Below are positions 29,601 to 41,200 of a stretch of 64,000 nt of DNA, piece after piece. The DNA lies in assembly GCF_918797505.1 (NCBI RefSeq), contig NC_092798.1:2989501-3053500 (forward strand). The letters are read 5' to 3'. The first letter of the stretch is position 1. Every line of letters starts with the position of its first letter. The notes under the pieces were generated by a model, which saw only the letters and a list, made by a program, of their open reading frames with translations, did no database searches and was not told where the DNA came from. A program made the position numbers and the translations under genes. This stretch comes from Bemisia tabaci. Taxonomy: Eukaryota; Arthropoda; Insecta; Hemiptera; Aleyrodidae.

Positions 29601-31645
29601 AGCAATAGTGTAGAGCAACGTATTGTCTCCACGGAAAAAATGAATTGCTGATTGATCAATTTTGTAGTTAAAAAATTTGACTGCAGTGTTTCAATGTAGA
29701 TTTTATAATTGCTAATTTAACCACCCCCGTGGGTAAATTAGCTTTCCCCTAATGTAAAATGTACATTTGAAGCATGAGCACTGGGTACGCCTTTTCGTCA
29801 TCCAAGCAAAAATATGTTGGTGACTCGCGAGATCTTTGAAAGTATTAACAATTTTCTTTCCAAATTAATCCAACTTTATCTGTAACTTCATTGCAGATGG
29901 GCAAAACTTGAATGCCGAAGAAAAAATTTGAGAACGAACGTGAAAAATATGAGGCGACTTCTGGAGCCGGTTCTACCGTTGATCCGGTTCAGACTGATGT
30001 CTCTCAGTGAATTTACGGAGGTTGTTAGTAACTCAGGCATCCTTTCAATCGAGGAGGAACTATCAATTCTTACATACTTGATCTCCAGGCCTAGACCTGA
30101 AAACCTTAGACCAATCCCTCGTTTCCAGAAATCGTAAGTGTATAATGTACCTACTTATTTACATCAATTTTCTTGCGAGAGAGCCTGTCTTTACGAGTTT
30201 GTGATTGCTGCTCCTTAGGCCCCCGAGCTCTCTCACGGCTGTACTCCATACGTGGATCCAGGGTTCATATGTAGAGGGAGCATGCCCACCCCTCCCCCGT
30301 TCGCACGAAAAAAGAAAGAAAGATAAAGGGAGATAAAAAGAGGGAAAGAACTGAGGAAATAGTTAAGAAGGAAGGACGCTTATATTTGGACTCTTTTTTC
30401 ATGACAAAATATACTCAAACTGCACATTAGATGTTTTGAAATTTTAAATATTTTCGGGAGAGCCCCCAAAACCTACCGCACGCACCATCCTTCCCCAGTT
30501 CGAAGTGTCTGGGATCTGCCTAAGCTCCACTCTTTTTTACATGAGTTAGTCATTCTCGAGAAACTGGCAGACATTGCAAAGCCACGTCACTTTTACCGTC
30601 CTATGGTGGAAACAAACTTCTCACTGGTCAAAATCTTGATTTTGAACCCATAAACTGTTTACTCCGTATAAGCCCTGTCGATGTTTATCGATTTCGGACG
30701 GAGGAAATCTCTTTCATTTCATAGCTTCATTACTCTGATTATTTCTTTGAAAAAAGTGTTAAAAAAGGAAGAAGAAAAAAGTTACAATAGATTTCCCTTA
30801 AATTTGGCTACCTTTTATTAAAGAAATTCCTGATAGATATACTTTTTTTTGGAGTGCACATTGCTTTGCCTCTTGTTAGTATCCTTCATAATAAACGCCT
30901 CTTCATAATAAACGTTAAATTTTAATGGCCTTTACGCAGGATAAAAAGAGGTTACAGATGAATGTGTCACTGTAAGGGCAGGATTATCAAGACAACAAAG
31001 GAAAAAATTCAATGTAAAACTTCAGGAAGGAAAGCTCTGCCCTGAAGCGTGTTCCGAACACCCTTATTATTATACTTTGTACGACGCGGTACAGAGTGAC
31101 TCGTTGTCACTACTCTTGTTGAGTGGTAATCCCCAATAGAGTACCTATTCAGATTGTGTTTTTTTGTGATTTCCAGAATCAAAATTTTAATCTGCGATGA
31201 GAAGTCGAGAGGAAATTACAATGTACAGGTAAATTGTTCAGACACGGTTGCAGAGCTGCGAAAGAAATTAAAAGGTCGTGCGGTACCAAGAGATGATGGC
31301 GCGCGTCACGGAATGTCTTCTCACGAGCGTCCTGACAGAGATGAACGTCGTTGCGGACGTCAGTACTATGAAGATGACACTCGTCGCAGACGTCGTTACG
31401 TTGACCCTGCCCCTATTCGAGTTGTCGCGACGACGGATACCGGAGGCATCGCGGATACTGATATTTTAAAGCATGAAAATGTTCGTCTGGTAAATTCTCG
31501 TCCGCTATCAGATTATGGAATCGGGAATGAGTCAATAATTTTACTTCAATCGGCACAATCTCAACAAAGACAAATAATACGAGAAGCTCGCCCAGGGGCT
31601 TTACAAAATGAAGCAAATAAGTTGACGCCTTGCGAAAAAATTTAA
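23371..31645 (+). CDS. BTB-BACK-ubiquitin-like fusion protein, copy 1 (frameshifted)
   Basis: Five exons: 23371-23667, 28515-28671, 29204-29406, 29897-30133, 31177-31645. Phases (2,0,2,2) match copy 2 exactly. If one extra A in the run 23522-23531 is ignored, the product is 453 aa: BTB (about 38-150), BACK with BTBD-type helices (152-298), then a ubiquitin-like tail. As written, the frame fails after GTEKK and stops near 23610, at 79 aa. BTB-BACK proteins of the BTBD1/2/3/6 type recruit CUL3 and a substrate. Their PHR domain is absent here. The ubiquitin-like part has SDTVAELRKKLK and NSRPLSDYGI but no C-terminal GlyGly, so it is not a conjugated ubiquitin. All later exons stay open and splice sites are intact, which argues for an assembly error or a very recent lesion. 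Confidence 0.75.
23747..24067. mobile_element. TIR element in intron 1 of copy 1
   Basis: Ends CTTTTTATTGCGTCGAGGC and TTTCGACGCAATGAAAG with CACACCCACACGG mirrored as CGCGTGTGGGTGTG. An inner pair AACTGCAAAGCAGTT is also inverted. Confidence 0.65.
24979..26224. mobile_element. 1.25-kb non-autonomous hAT-type element, TSD TTGATCAG/TTGATCGG
   Basis: Ends CAGGGTCGGACTGGCTCGCA and GGCCAGTCCGAGCCTG. The TSD at 24971-24978 and 26225-26232 matches 7 of 8. Two direct internal repeats about 185 bp apart start GCATATAGCAAAGCATTGAG. No transposase frame. Absent from intron 1 of copy 2. Confidence 0.8.
26566..26712. mobile_element. 147-bp MITE, ends GAGTTCACGCCAAATAAGTT
   Basis: Inverted ends GAGTTCACGCCAAATAAGTT and AACTTATTTGGCGTGAGCTC, with TTACATGTAA and GTGACGTCAGGCGATCC in the centre. 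Confidence 0.7.
26787..27660. mobile_element. Composite repeat with GC-rich head and tRNA-like core
   Basis: Starts with GGGGCTACGCCCCC and GGCCGCTTCGCGGCC hairpins. It includes the tRNA-like segment at 27080-27154, then two direct ~150-bp repeats (27310-27440 and 27490-27610) sharing AAAACCTGGG, ATCTAGAG, ATCGGCCC and GTAGAA. Probably more than one inserted element. Confidence 0.5.
27080..27154 (-). tRNA. tRNA-like sequence (pseudogene or SINE head)
   Basis: On the minus strand an A box TGGCCGAGTCG and a B box GGTTCGATCCC are spaced as in a class II (Ser/Leu-like) tRNA, and the T arm GTGGG...CCCGC pairs. The acceptor stem pairs poorly and no 3' T-run follows, so I favour a tRNA-derived SINE head or dead tRNA. 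Confidence 0.4.
27799..27948. mobile_element. 150-bp palindromic MITE
   Basis: Arms CAATTGTTGGATGATATGG and GAAATTTCCAATTAATT are mirrored at the right as AATTAATTGGAAATTTCC and CATATCATCCAACAAATTG. Confidence 0.75.
28515..28671 (+). CDS. Copy 1 exon 2: C-terminal half of BTB
   Basis: Acceptor TTTCAG, donor GTAAGG. Split codon AG|A gives R, then FIYCEKV, then WPLFYAADKYDVQALK and TSLTPSNLCYYLFK. ADKYDV-AL-L-C is the classic BTB alpha-5/alpha-6 signature. Confidence 0.85.
29204..29406 (+). CDS. Copy 1 exon 3: BACK domain, first part
   Basis: Acceptor TTGCAG, phase 0, starting ARLLGATDVMNLCFE. It ends ...EEVDLFKSIL + GG. The donor I infer is GTTTGT at 29407. Joining to exon 4 then reads SILG-WAKLEC, matching the VLxWAEAEC pattern of BTBD proteins. 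The frame hits TAG five codons into the intron, so a later donor is excluded. Confidence 0.75.
29897..30133 (+). CDS. Copy 1 exon 4: BACK and BTBD-type helices
   Basis: Acceptor TTGCAG, donor GTAAGT. It reads WAKLECRRKNL, then LPLIRFRLMSLSEFTEVV, then SGILSIEEELSILTYL, ending RPIPRFQKS. These correspond to the IR-P-MT-EEF, ILT-EE and RFQSS landmarks of BTBD1/2/3/6, directly before the place where PHR normally starts. Confidence 0.8.
31177..31645 (+). CDS. Copy 1 exon 5: ubiquitin-like domain with Arg-rich insertion
   Basis: Acceptor TTTCCAG at 31176, stop TAA at 31645. It begins IKILICDEKS and continues VNCSDTVAELRKKLKGRA, equivalent to ubiquitin strands 1-2 and the helix. About 60 residues rich in Arg, Asp and Tyr then interrupt the fold, which resumes at ILKHENVRLVNSRPLSDYGI and NESIILLQ. 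Aligned to ubiquitin, I44 is Lys, K48 is Val and K63 is Asn. A 31-residue Gln-rich tail follows. Confidence 0.75.
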
Positions 31646-31735
31646 AATAAGAAGGAAATGGAAAATCATGGGCAATTCTGTAAAATTTGCAACACGTAAC
31701 TATAGCAGACACCCAATATTGGGGCCTACTGAAAT

Positions 31736-31741
31736 AATAAA
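31736..31741 (+). terminator. AATAAA poly(A) signal, copy 1
   Basis: AATAAA 91 bases after the stop. The preceding 3' UTR has a CCCAATATTGGGG palindrome that is also kept in copy 2 upstream of its own AATAAA. Confidence 0.55.
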
Positions 31742-33157
31742 AATTAAGGCCACGCGCTTGTAGTAACTGAATGGAAATTCTCAGCAGTCCTTGTTATGCT
31801 TGCATTGTCGTTCTTTTTTTTATCGAAATTAAATGTTTTTTTTTTTTTCAGTAAAACGTTTTCAACATTTATTTTAGTGCTCATTTTTTTCCTTTTTTTC
31901 AGAGAAACACAGCCCCTCTTTCCAAAATTGTGGGAAATAAATCATTTTTCCTGAATTTTGGCAACGATAATGCACCGCATCTCAAGAAAATCGACGTGCA
32001 TCCATTATTTGATACGATGAACTCGTTAGTGGTATTAGAAAAATTGAAGTTTCAATTAAAAGTGGTGTTTCGGGGGGCAAGGGTTTTGGACTTGAAAAGG
32101 CCCATGACTTAGCATATTGTCGTATAAATGTGGTATTTTGCGGACCGCTCCCCCACCCACCCCACTTTTCATTGATATTTCAATTTTTCCGATACCACCA
32201 ATGAATAATGTGTATCGAGTTAGAAGTGGGCGCTTTCCATTTCAATGAGTTTCGGTGCATTGCCGTTTCTAAAATGCAAGAGACACGATTTATTTCCAAG
32301 AATTTAGAGAGACTGTTGCAGGTTTCCCCTTAGAACGCACATTAGGAAAGAATGTCAAATAGAGAAAAAAGTATTTTGACCCATACTGCCGTGATAGCGG
32401 AGAGAGCCGTAAATCTCAAATTTTCGAAATCAAATTTCCTTCAAAATTTGTCTCTTTTAGACGAAATTACTGACTTAGCTAAAGTAGCAAGATTTGACTT
32501 ACTTTAATGAAATCGAGACAAGTGAGAAAGCCGCAAGAGCGCAGAAAATTACATAGTTTTAGAAAAAACAGTAGTGAGTGACATTATTCCTCTAGAGAGC
32601 CAATAAAAATAGTGCTTTCAAGTAAAGTGCCGCACTCCGGAAGCGTAGGCTTTGTTGGGTATTGCTATTGTGAAAGGGTTGAATGGAACGACTCCTTAAG
32701 GTTTCAGGATATTTTGTCAACGATTTTTTGTCCGCGCACCTTTTTTGTCCAGTAGTTTACGCCCACACGTAAAATAAGCAACGGTGACTTGGTTCAAGCG
32801 TTATATTTTAGTCGGTATGTAAAATTATACTGACAATATGGAAATGAGAAATTGAGAGAGAAGGAGGTATTGTTATGGTTGCTCATGTTCTAAATGAAAT
32901 GTTATTACTTTCTCCTTTTGAATCATCTTTTTAAATTGTCATTGGTAAATATTTGGTTTTATTTCCATCCTTAAAATATTCGATGTACAATATATCTCAT
33001 ACGTGTATAGGTACTTTTTTTATTTTTTTAATTTTTTCTGTACGAAATTATTACTTCATTTTGAAAAAAAAAATATATTTTTAAAACGTGACAAATATTT
33101 GTAAAACCTTTTCCAGGCGACATTAATCTCAATAAGCCGCAGTTGTGCCAACAGAAA

Positions 33158-33905
33158 GTGCTACAGGGTAATATCAGCGGCAATCATGACCTTCTGTCAT
33201 CAAGTCGAAGCTATACTCATGAAGGCGCTCTGAGCAACTATTCCACCACAGAAGTATTGCACAGTATCAGACGAAAATGAAGGCGCACTGCCGTATGTAA
33301 ATTAACTGGTACCGTTTACCACTATGTGAAGTCCTACCAATCATATCATATGCGGCTTCTATTCAATCGATTTTTGTGAGAGATACTAGATGGCATTCTC
33401 TCACAGAAAATTTGAATCTCAACTCAAATTTTCAAAATTTGAAAATTCGAGATGCGAATGTGGCCGAAAATGCTATCTCGGCCCCTGTTCGATCGATTTT
33501 TGTAAAACTCTTAGTCAGGTTACACAGTGGACCTAAATCTACGCGATTAAAATCAGCGGAGCCTGAATAATAAATTTAATTTTAATTGAAATTTACTTTA
33601 AATGTAATTTTGAAACTAATTTTCAAAAATTTCTAAGCTTATTAAGTGAACATTCAAGGTGTGTGAAACTCAATTTGCGAATCTTAGTCTTGCACTTGGA
33701 ACGCGTGCGATAACTGATACAACTATTTCTTCCAAGTAGGTAAAATTGCAAATCCTCAAAATGAAGGAGAATCCCTTTTCGACTGACTCGGAGACTCTAA
33801 CGCAAGTCTAGAAAAGTTGGATAGGGCAATACGCGTGACTTCAACTTCCAAATAGGTACAATTGCATACCTGCTAAACGAAGGAGACCGTGAAGTCTTTT
33901 GCGAC
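33158..33905. repeat. 3' flank of duplication unit 1
   Basis: Matches 47847-48600 at well over 90 percent by eye, including GAGAGATACTAGATGGCATT and TTCAATCGATTTTTGTGAGA. Frames at 33376 and 48059 are shared only because of this duplication and have no domain. Confidence 0.85.
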
Positions 33906-34185
33906 TGACTCTTTTGAAACTGACTCAGCGACTGACAAAAAATCGCAGGTCTCTAGCTCAATTAGGGCCTGAGAAAAGGTTGCCAAGACGTGAAAAACAT
34001 GCGGAAAACTGATTTTTCAGGAGAGCAATATCAGTAAATGTAAGTGAAAAAACGCAAGGTGCAAGTGCATCATTCTGCAAAGGATCATCATTTTTATCGA
34101 ATTTTTTCGAGTATTTGGGATCATGATAATTATTTAGTGCATCATCTTCAGTAGACTCTATAAAATTAGTGAAAGAACGGAAAAA

Positions 34186-34188
<3 letters not shown>

Positions 34189-34229
<41 letters not shown>
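34189..34229. repeat. A41 homopolymer at the junction of the two units
   Basis: A run of 41 A, just after unit 1 ends and before the palindrome element at 34240-34500. Could be a retroposon tail; no body was recognised. A T47 run lies at 38241-38287. Confidence 0.8.
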
Positions 34230-34232
<3 letters not shown>

Positions 34233-34239
34233 TTGGCCA

Positions 34240-34500
34240 TTTTAAGACCGAGTACCCCCTTAATATGTTGGAGCGCCTTCAATTTTGTTTGGTACTGTGC
34301 AACACGCCTATCGCGAAATAGTTGCTTGAAGCGCCGTGGCACTCCGAAGCACGGCGGATAACCAGCGTGACAAACGCCCAGGGGCCTACAAACCTAACAG
34401 GGATACTTCACGCATTGCGCAATGCGTGAAGTATCCCAGTTAGGTTTGTAGGCGCCTGGGCCTGTGTGTGTTTCGCGCCGGCAACACGCCGCTGAATGAT
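34240..34500. mobile_element. Palindrome-bearing element between the two units
   Basis: Contains TATGTTGGAGCGCCTTCAAT, GCGGATAACCAGCGTGACAA and a near-perfect palindrome at 34389-34453 (one mismatch). Same family as 6380-7760 and 63016-63170. Confidence 0.7.
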
Positions 34501-34549
34501 CCACTAAGGGGGATTTTCTGGTCAGAATAGCTCTATGCGCCGGGTTTAT

Positions 34550-34711
34550 TAGTGGCGAAGCGTAAATGATCGATTATCGATATCTCCACTTGAAGCTGCG
34601 GCAAAGAGTAGATTATCAAGGAGTTCGTTGCTAACACTCTGTCTGTCGATCTTTTCCCATAGGTTTTTAAATGGCAAATAAATCGATCCATCGCAAAACA
34701 AGCCACGCCAG
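34550..34711. mobile_element. hAT-type MITE (CAGTGGCG family)
   Basis: Left end TAGTGGCGAAGCG, inner GAACACTCTG-like loop region, right end AAGCCACGCC, slightly truncated. Orthologous to the fragment at 20447. Confidence 0.7.
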
Positions 34712-35990
34712 GCTTATCTTATGTTAACAAAAAGCGCGAGATAGGAGTGAGATATAATAATCTTATCATCTGACTGTCAGCATGACTGTCACAGAAGTCA
34801 TGGTCCCCGCTCAAGTGTGTAGTGAAGTGTCTTAGTTGTACCGCAAAGAGACTAGGCTAAATATCTTCTATACTGCAAAAAATATTTATATTCCTGTGTT
34901 ACCTTTTGGCTAAAGTAGGAAGTGAAACATTAAACAGTTCAAATTTTGCAGTGATTTCAGTATGGTTGACGGTTAATGTTGCACAGAAATCAATGGAAAC
35001 CCCCAGAGACCGCAGAGGTGACCGAAAGCTTGAGTTATTTTAACCGCGTTAAGCAAAAAGGAATCAAGCCACATTAGTTATTGAAAAATTTGTTTGGGCA
35101 ATTTAATTTTTCACATAAAAACGGTTATGCGGATATTTTTGTGCCAATTTCATCAAATGTTCTGCATAGTAGGAAGCGAATTCCGTAAAAGTTTCAAAAT
35201 ATTTCTCACAAACGTTCTCTTTTAAAAAATTATATTTCCCAGTTTTTGGCAACGACGTATGGTTGGCTTCTTCCTGCTAAACACGGTCCATTTTGTATTT
35301 CACTTCCCATATCAACTGAACTTTTGTGCTATTTGTCGCAGTGTATGAGCTCCTTTTTGTGTTTAAAAATATTTCAATTTATGTTATTCCATGAAAAGTG
35401 TATGTGTTGGATGTGAACAATCATTCACGATGCTACAATCATCTCATCTGTAATTCTTCGCAGCTGCACTTGCATGAGCAGCCAATCGCAAGTACGTATT
35501 TGCTCCTAAAACTTTGCTGGACACATGTTTTGAGAATTCCTATGTTTAGAAATTTGTTAAATGAAAACAGCAGCAATACAACATCTATCCGCATAGGGAA
35601 TCAATAGCGCGTATGCTGTGTTTAGACAGAGACTGAAATACTTATAAATAGTTTCTCTCATTGCAAAATAGAGTTCAATACTCAGAGCGAGGGTGATTTC
35701 GTGTAAGAAGTCCCACCCCACACAGGAGAAAACAGCTGGTTTGGCGCCAGAAAAGTCGAAGGACTCGGCGTATCCACTTTGCCATCGGTTATCTCGCTCT
35801 AATTGAACTACATTTTGAAATTGGGAACTATTATTCCTGAGTAATTTAAAAGACAGCGAATTTGTCACTAGTTTGCCTTTGCACATAGGTGCTTTTGCAG
35901 ATGACCCAGAGAAGTCAGCTCATTATTGCAAAATACGAGTACTCCTAACTTCACTTTCTGCGTAAGATATTTGCGTTTATTTAAGATTCC

Positions 35991-36300
35991 CGCTTCAAAA
36001 AGGATACTACAGCACAGGTGAAATTCTCGTTAGAGGAGTCGTTCCATTCAATCCCTGCTCAACATGGCCGACGCTTCCGCGCGCAAGTTGAGGAGAGCAC
36101 GAGGTCAATCAAGGCGGATATCTAACAACGCGAGAAAAACTTGAACGTAAGGTGGCTAGAATCATCGTCTCATCACATATGCTTTGGCGGATTGGCGTCG
36201 GCTATGTTGAATATTGCGTAGTATCCTTGTGAGCAAGGGTTAGATGGAATGACTCCTCTAACGAAATGTTCACCTGCGCCGTGGTATCGTTTTTGAAGCG
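35991..36300. mobile_element. TIR element upstream of copy 2
   Basis: Ends CGCTTCAAAAAGGATAC and GTATCGTTTTTGAAGCG, with TTAGAGGAGTCGTTCCATTC mirrored as GAATGACTCCTCTAA. A single diverged arm is seen at 32670-32700. Confidence 0.65.
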
Positions 36301-36851
36301 GGAAGCTCGAAAAAACGAAAATTTCTTAAACAAACTGTGCATTGAGGAGTGCATTTCAGACTTTGCGGATGCGCTCATGGTGATTTTGAGACACTTTCCA
36401 TGAGTAGTTAACAATTCTTATTTTAGCTCTAGCAAAAGTTTGCAGCAGGCCCATTACCAAGACAGATTCCTATGGGCGACATTTCTTGGAGGCAAAGAGA
36501 AAAGAGAAACAAAAGTTATATCAGAATATATGTATATGTTTCATCAGTACACCGAGGGGTTCGCCCTCTGATCACCTTGCGATCCAACCCCCCGAATCGC
36601 TTCGCGCCTCAGGCGTTTTGCGTTACATGTTACTCGCGTGATTTTCTAGCACAGAGTATGGATGGTTTTTTTCAGTAACAAGAAAAGGAGGTCAAACGTG
36701 CATACACTGAGACGTCATTTTTGACAATTTCCCTGGGGAGGCCCCTCGGACCCCCTTGGTATTTTTTCCTGCTGTAACTATCCAAAAGACGGAAAATTAT
36801 TGTTGCCCCGGCAGCTTTCTCCTTTTCCCTCTTCAGTCATATTCTCCAATT

Positions 36852-37105
36852 CTGCCTTGCTAAGGAAAAACGCCGTATGAGCATTCGAGAGTTGCCAAAT
36901 TTCCCTTGATAAAACATGTATTTTTGACAACATTCATGCATATTTTTCCTAGAAATTTTCAGATATTTTAGGTTAAATTGCGTATAAAATGGTCTGCAAA
37001 ATGTGGAGAATATAATATTCACAATTTTTCAGTAAATTCGGTTTTTATCGCAGGAAACTTGGCAACGTCTGAAGGCTCATACGGCGTTTTTCCTTGGCAC
37101 GGCAG
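36852..37105. mobile_element. CTGCCGT-family MITE in the upstream region of copy 2
   Basis: Ends CTGCCTTGCTAAGGAAAAAC and GTTTTTCCTTGGCACGGCAG; arms continue GCCGTATGAGC and GAGTTGCCAAATTTCC. It ends 120 bp before the copy 2 ATG and is missing from the matching place in unit 1 (near 23250). Confidence 0.8.
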
Positions 37106-37224
37106 CATTTATATTTAGTTCTACCATCCAACACCTGCTGGATTATTCGTGTTTTTCTGTCCTCAGAATTTCTCCGATAAATCCTCATCGCCTGCCATCA
37201 CTAGTATAGCTATAAAGTAAAGCA

Positions 37225-37520
37225 ATGCCAAACACTGATCCCAAAACAGGTTCGAAGACTGGGGGTGTGGTGGGTAACAATGGCGAAGATTGGCGTAAGA
37301 GTGCTCTTTTAGATAGGCTAGAAGTTGCTCTGAGAGATAATCTGTTTACGGATGTATGTTTCATCGTCGGGACGGAAAAAAAAAGAATTCCAGCAATCAG
37401 GAGTATCCTGTCACTCGGGAGTTCAGTTTTTGCAACCATGCTAAGCGAGCGGTGGTCGTCTGATGGAAGTGATATTCCAGTGCCTGATGTAGAGCCGGAT
37501 GCCTTCTACGAACTCCTCAG
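37225..37520 (+). CDS. Copy 2 exon 1: N-terminal half of BTB
   Basis: ATG at 37225 (no earlier in-frame ATG fits), donor GTAGGG at 37521, phase 2. A hydrophilic leader of about 37 residues precedes LFTDVCFIVG. The usual PAH of BTB proteins is PAIR here, in both copies. The A9 run at 37376-37384 is in frame. Confidence 0.85.
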
Positions 37521-38239
37521 GTAGGGGATGCTTCTTTTGTCATTTCCTACTGCTCTTCTTCTCAGTTTTTATACATTCAAGAAACGAATCTTGTTAAATG
37601 TTCTACGTATTCGACCGTGGGGATCAGCAGGCTGATTGTTAAAATGATTAGACAAAGCTATAGACAAAGAAGACAAAAGGTAAGTGGAGGGATCCTATTG
37701 GTGGACACGGGTGGTTGCAATGGACAAAGGAGGTAGAGATAATAGACTATCTAACGGCAACCCATGAGAGACCCTATAGTTAGTCCATGATTTATCCCCT
37801 TATTAACTCCACTCCCTATGTCCTCTTTGTCCATTGCTTTGTCTATTTATTTCAACAATCAACTCGCAGACATAATATATTTAGAGACACTGCACGAATA
37901 ATCTTAGGAATGAAATCGAGTTTATCAAAAAATAAATTCGGATCTCAACGCTGCGCTTCGCCTGATGTAAATTGATGAGCAACTCCCTGAGTTATCATGA
38001 TTTATAGAGTTAAATAAAGACGTCATTTACTTATCTATCACAGAAAAATTGATTCCACCAATAATAATCTTTATCACAACAGCTACAATACAAGCTAAAG
38101 GAGAATCTAAAATAAATAAACCCAATAGAATTATTAAACAAAAATGACCCCTTTCATGAATTTTTGGGTATGGTCGTCGTTGCTGTCAATGTGAAAACTA
38201 AAAGTTTTTGGCGCCTCGGCTTAGGAAGAGGGGATTTTC

Positions 38240-38290
<51 letters not shown>

Positions 38291-41200
38291 GGAAGTTGGC
38301 AGTAAGATTTTAAAAACTTAACCGGGAAAACGTGGCTGAAAAGCGATTAAAAACAAACACGGGACGTCTCGCCCACTTTCTTGGACGTTATTAACCGTAA
38401 AATAAGACATAGAGAAAATCAGCTAAAATCTCCGGCCCAAAGGCGATGAAAGCTCTACGGAGGAATGAAATTTCAGAGGCAGACTTTTATTATTAGATTG
38501 GAATACGTGTATGTGGATTTTGCTGTTGGGAAAAGGGTCTCAATAAAAAAAATAAGAAGGAAGAAATTTTAGGATAAGAAAGCCCAATAAGTATTTCAAA
38601 TCAGACTAAATTCATTGATCCTTGAAGTTTCTAGATAGTTCAGGTAACGTAGTTTCCAGGTAAAGTATAACATAAACATCTAATTTCGACGGTGAAACTG
38701 CGAAAATGCGTACCTCGGTTGCAGTGCTTCAACATCTCCGCTCCTATTCTATCTTATAAGAGACCGAGCCAACATTGTCGCTTGAAAGTTACACAGACTA
38801 TATTCTTCACATAGAGAAGAAAATTGCTGAAATTTTTAAAAAAATAAGTATAGTAGTTTTCCACGCAGAAAATACGACTCGACAGAAATGAAACTGGTGA
38901 GCCCCGCTGCAAACTGAGATGCGTCTTTCTGCAGTTCCATCCTCGATTTGCTACATTCAGGGTTCAAAATTGCCAGATTATTACACAATCCGACTAAATA
39001 AGAGACATCATTTCACGAATGTTCGATAAGCGATTGAAAGGTCCCAAAATTGGGACACTTCCCAAGTAGAATGGATTGCAATTTCATTGCAATGGATTGT
39101 GAGTTGATTGCAATTTTTGCTTGTTGCCTATACGTTCATTTGAAGGCGCTTAAAAAGTTGCAATTTTATTGCAATAAGTTTGCAAGAAATGTAGATTATG
39201 CTTGTTGCCTAACCTTCTTTTTCAAGGCACTATAAAGACTGCAGTTTCGGTGCAATCATGTTGTAACAAATTCACGCCATGTGCCTGGCATCCAATTCTC
39301 TAGTTGTTTTAAAGTTTTTTCGACTTAAATGTCTCACCTAACCCATATAGCCCAACATATTTTGAAAATATTGTCACCTTTATCAAAATATTTTCATGGC
39401 AATATTGTAATTAAGATATTTTCAAAATATTTTTAAAACATTTTAAAGGAATATTTTGAAAATGTTTACAAAAAATATTTTTAAAATAATTCAAAAATAT
39501 TGCCTGTAAACATGCATATTAAAAATATTCCTTAAGAAAGTTTTGAAAATATTTTAAAAATATTTTTTGAAAATATTTTTAAGTTCTCAAGTTAGTATGT
39601 AGTGTAATTTACACCGGTGTAAATTTAGTGTGAGTACCTATTACGTGATATCGAAAAAAAAAATCAGACAAAAAAAATATGAAAAAAAATAAATAACACG
39701 AAAAAAAATAAATAATAGGCAAAAGAAAGAAGCCTGAGAAAAACGGCGTTAATCAAATCTATGATGAATGTTGAGCCACGCACTGACGCAATGCATGCGA
39801 TAACAGCCTTAACAGGCGTGATTTCAACCCAGATCGTCATTAGCTCCCTGTGGCTCAGTGGAAGAGTGCTCCGCTATGACATTCGCGGGCCGGGTTCAAG
39901 CCCACTCAAGGACGTCCGGTATTTTATGCTGCTAAACGTCGTAGGACATTAGGTAAGCATGGGTTCGAATTATTATAATTTCCCCGGAAAATTTAGGGGT
40001 TGAAATTTAAAGGTCGTCAATATTGAAATTTCTTTGCAAAAAAAAAATTGCAACTTTTTTACAATGAGGGGGTCAGATGTTGTAAAATAATTGCAATTTT
40101 CTTGCAAGAAAGTTGAAATCATCTGGAAATTTTATTTCATTTAAATTGCAATTTTTTCGTTGCAAAATGCTACTTGGGTTAATGAATCCTGTATTATTGA
40201 TACAAATGTGTTAACTCCGGTGTTGGCGGTGGAGTATCACGCGAAACTGAAGGCGTTTTCAACCGGTGACAACTGTTGCTCGTTGCATTTGCGTATCGCA
40301 TAAACGGATGAAATAAACCCGTATCCCCTGCCCCCCCCCCCCCCCCCCCTCCGATTCTCTGAAGACTTAAGTTTAGAACTACCAAGACACGAAACTTAAT
40401 GCATTATATTTGCAAATTACGTCAACAATTTTCATTATGGTTTTTTCCGACGGACATTGTTTAATTACGTCCAACTATACAATAAAAATGAAATATATCA
40501 ATCGCAAATTTGTCTCTGGGGAACTAAACATTGCTTTCCGTCGAAGTTTCCACAACCCATTTTTCGACCCAGCTTGACAACAACTGTCTCATTGAACATT
40601 TCGCATCAAGGGGCTATGGCTTCCTCTCTTAAGGACGTTTGCATATTTATATTATTTTATTTAACATGTACAATTTGTGTTGCATTTTTATTGTCATGTT
40701 GCAGATTCATATATTGTGAGAAAGTTAATCGCAGGAAAGATGTAATATGGTCACTTTTATACGCTGCAGACAAATATGATGTAGAGGCACTCAAAAAAAT
40801 GTGTGTTCATTTTCTGAAGATCTCCTTAACGCCCTCAAATGTTTGTTTTTACTTAATGAAAGTAAGGAAATCGATTGTACTTTAAGTTTAAGTGAAAGAA
40901 ACCTTTTTTTAGAACACTTTTTAAGTTAATCTTTCTTGCTTATGAATTTATGTATTACGTGAGCATTTAAATGAAAAAAAAAAACCTAGATGCGTAGAGT
41001 TTAGGTTTTAGGAGAGCAGATTTTATCTCTTTGGTTTTTTTTTTTTTTTTTTTGGGGGGGGGGGGGAGATTTTATCTATATCGTCCCTAAATTGCATAAT
41101 GCTCTATGGAGAGAGGGGGTGAGGAGAGCGTTAAACGCCATTTTGTGCTTACGTGTTTAAGAATAGAGGCCTACGTCACAAAAGCGCTGGAGAAGGTAAA

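Larger units (their letters stand above)
20447..33950 (+). repeat. Tandem duplication unit 1 (carries BTB-BACK-Ubl copy 1)
   Basis: Aligns in order with 34550-48620: MITE fragment and following unique DNA (20447-21160 with 34640-35560), pre-gene DNA (23100-23370 with 36735-37224), all five exons, the 3' UTR, and 750 bp further downstream (33158-33905 with 47847-48600). Introns differ mainly by TE insertions. Confidence 0.8.

Noticed and set aside
33376..33570. Frame shared with 48059-48283
   Set aside because: Shared only because both lie in the duplicated 3' flank; the two frames diverge at their ends and have no domain.
38005..38165. Possible mitochondrial insert (AT-rich, mito-like codons)
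   Set aside because: Translation in either direction gives no recognisable mitochondrial protein segment.
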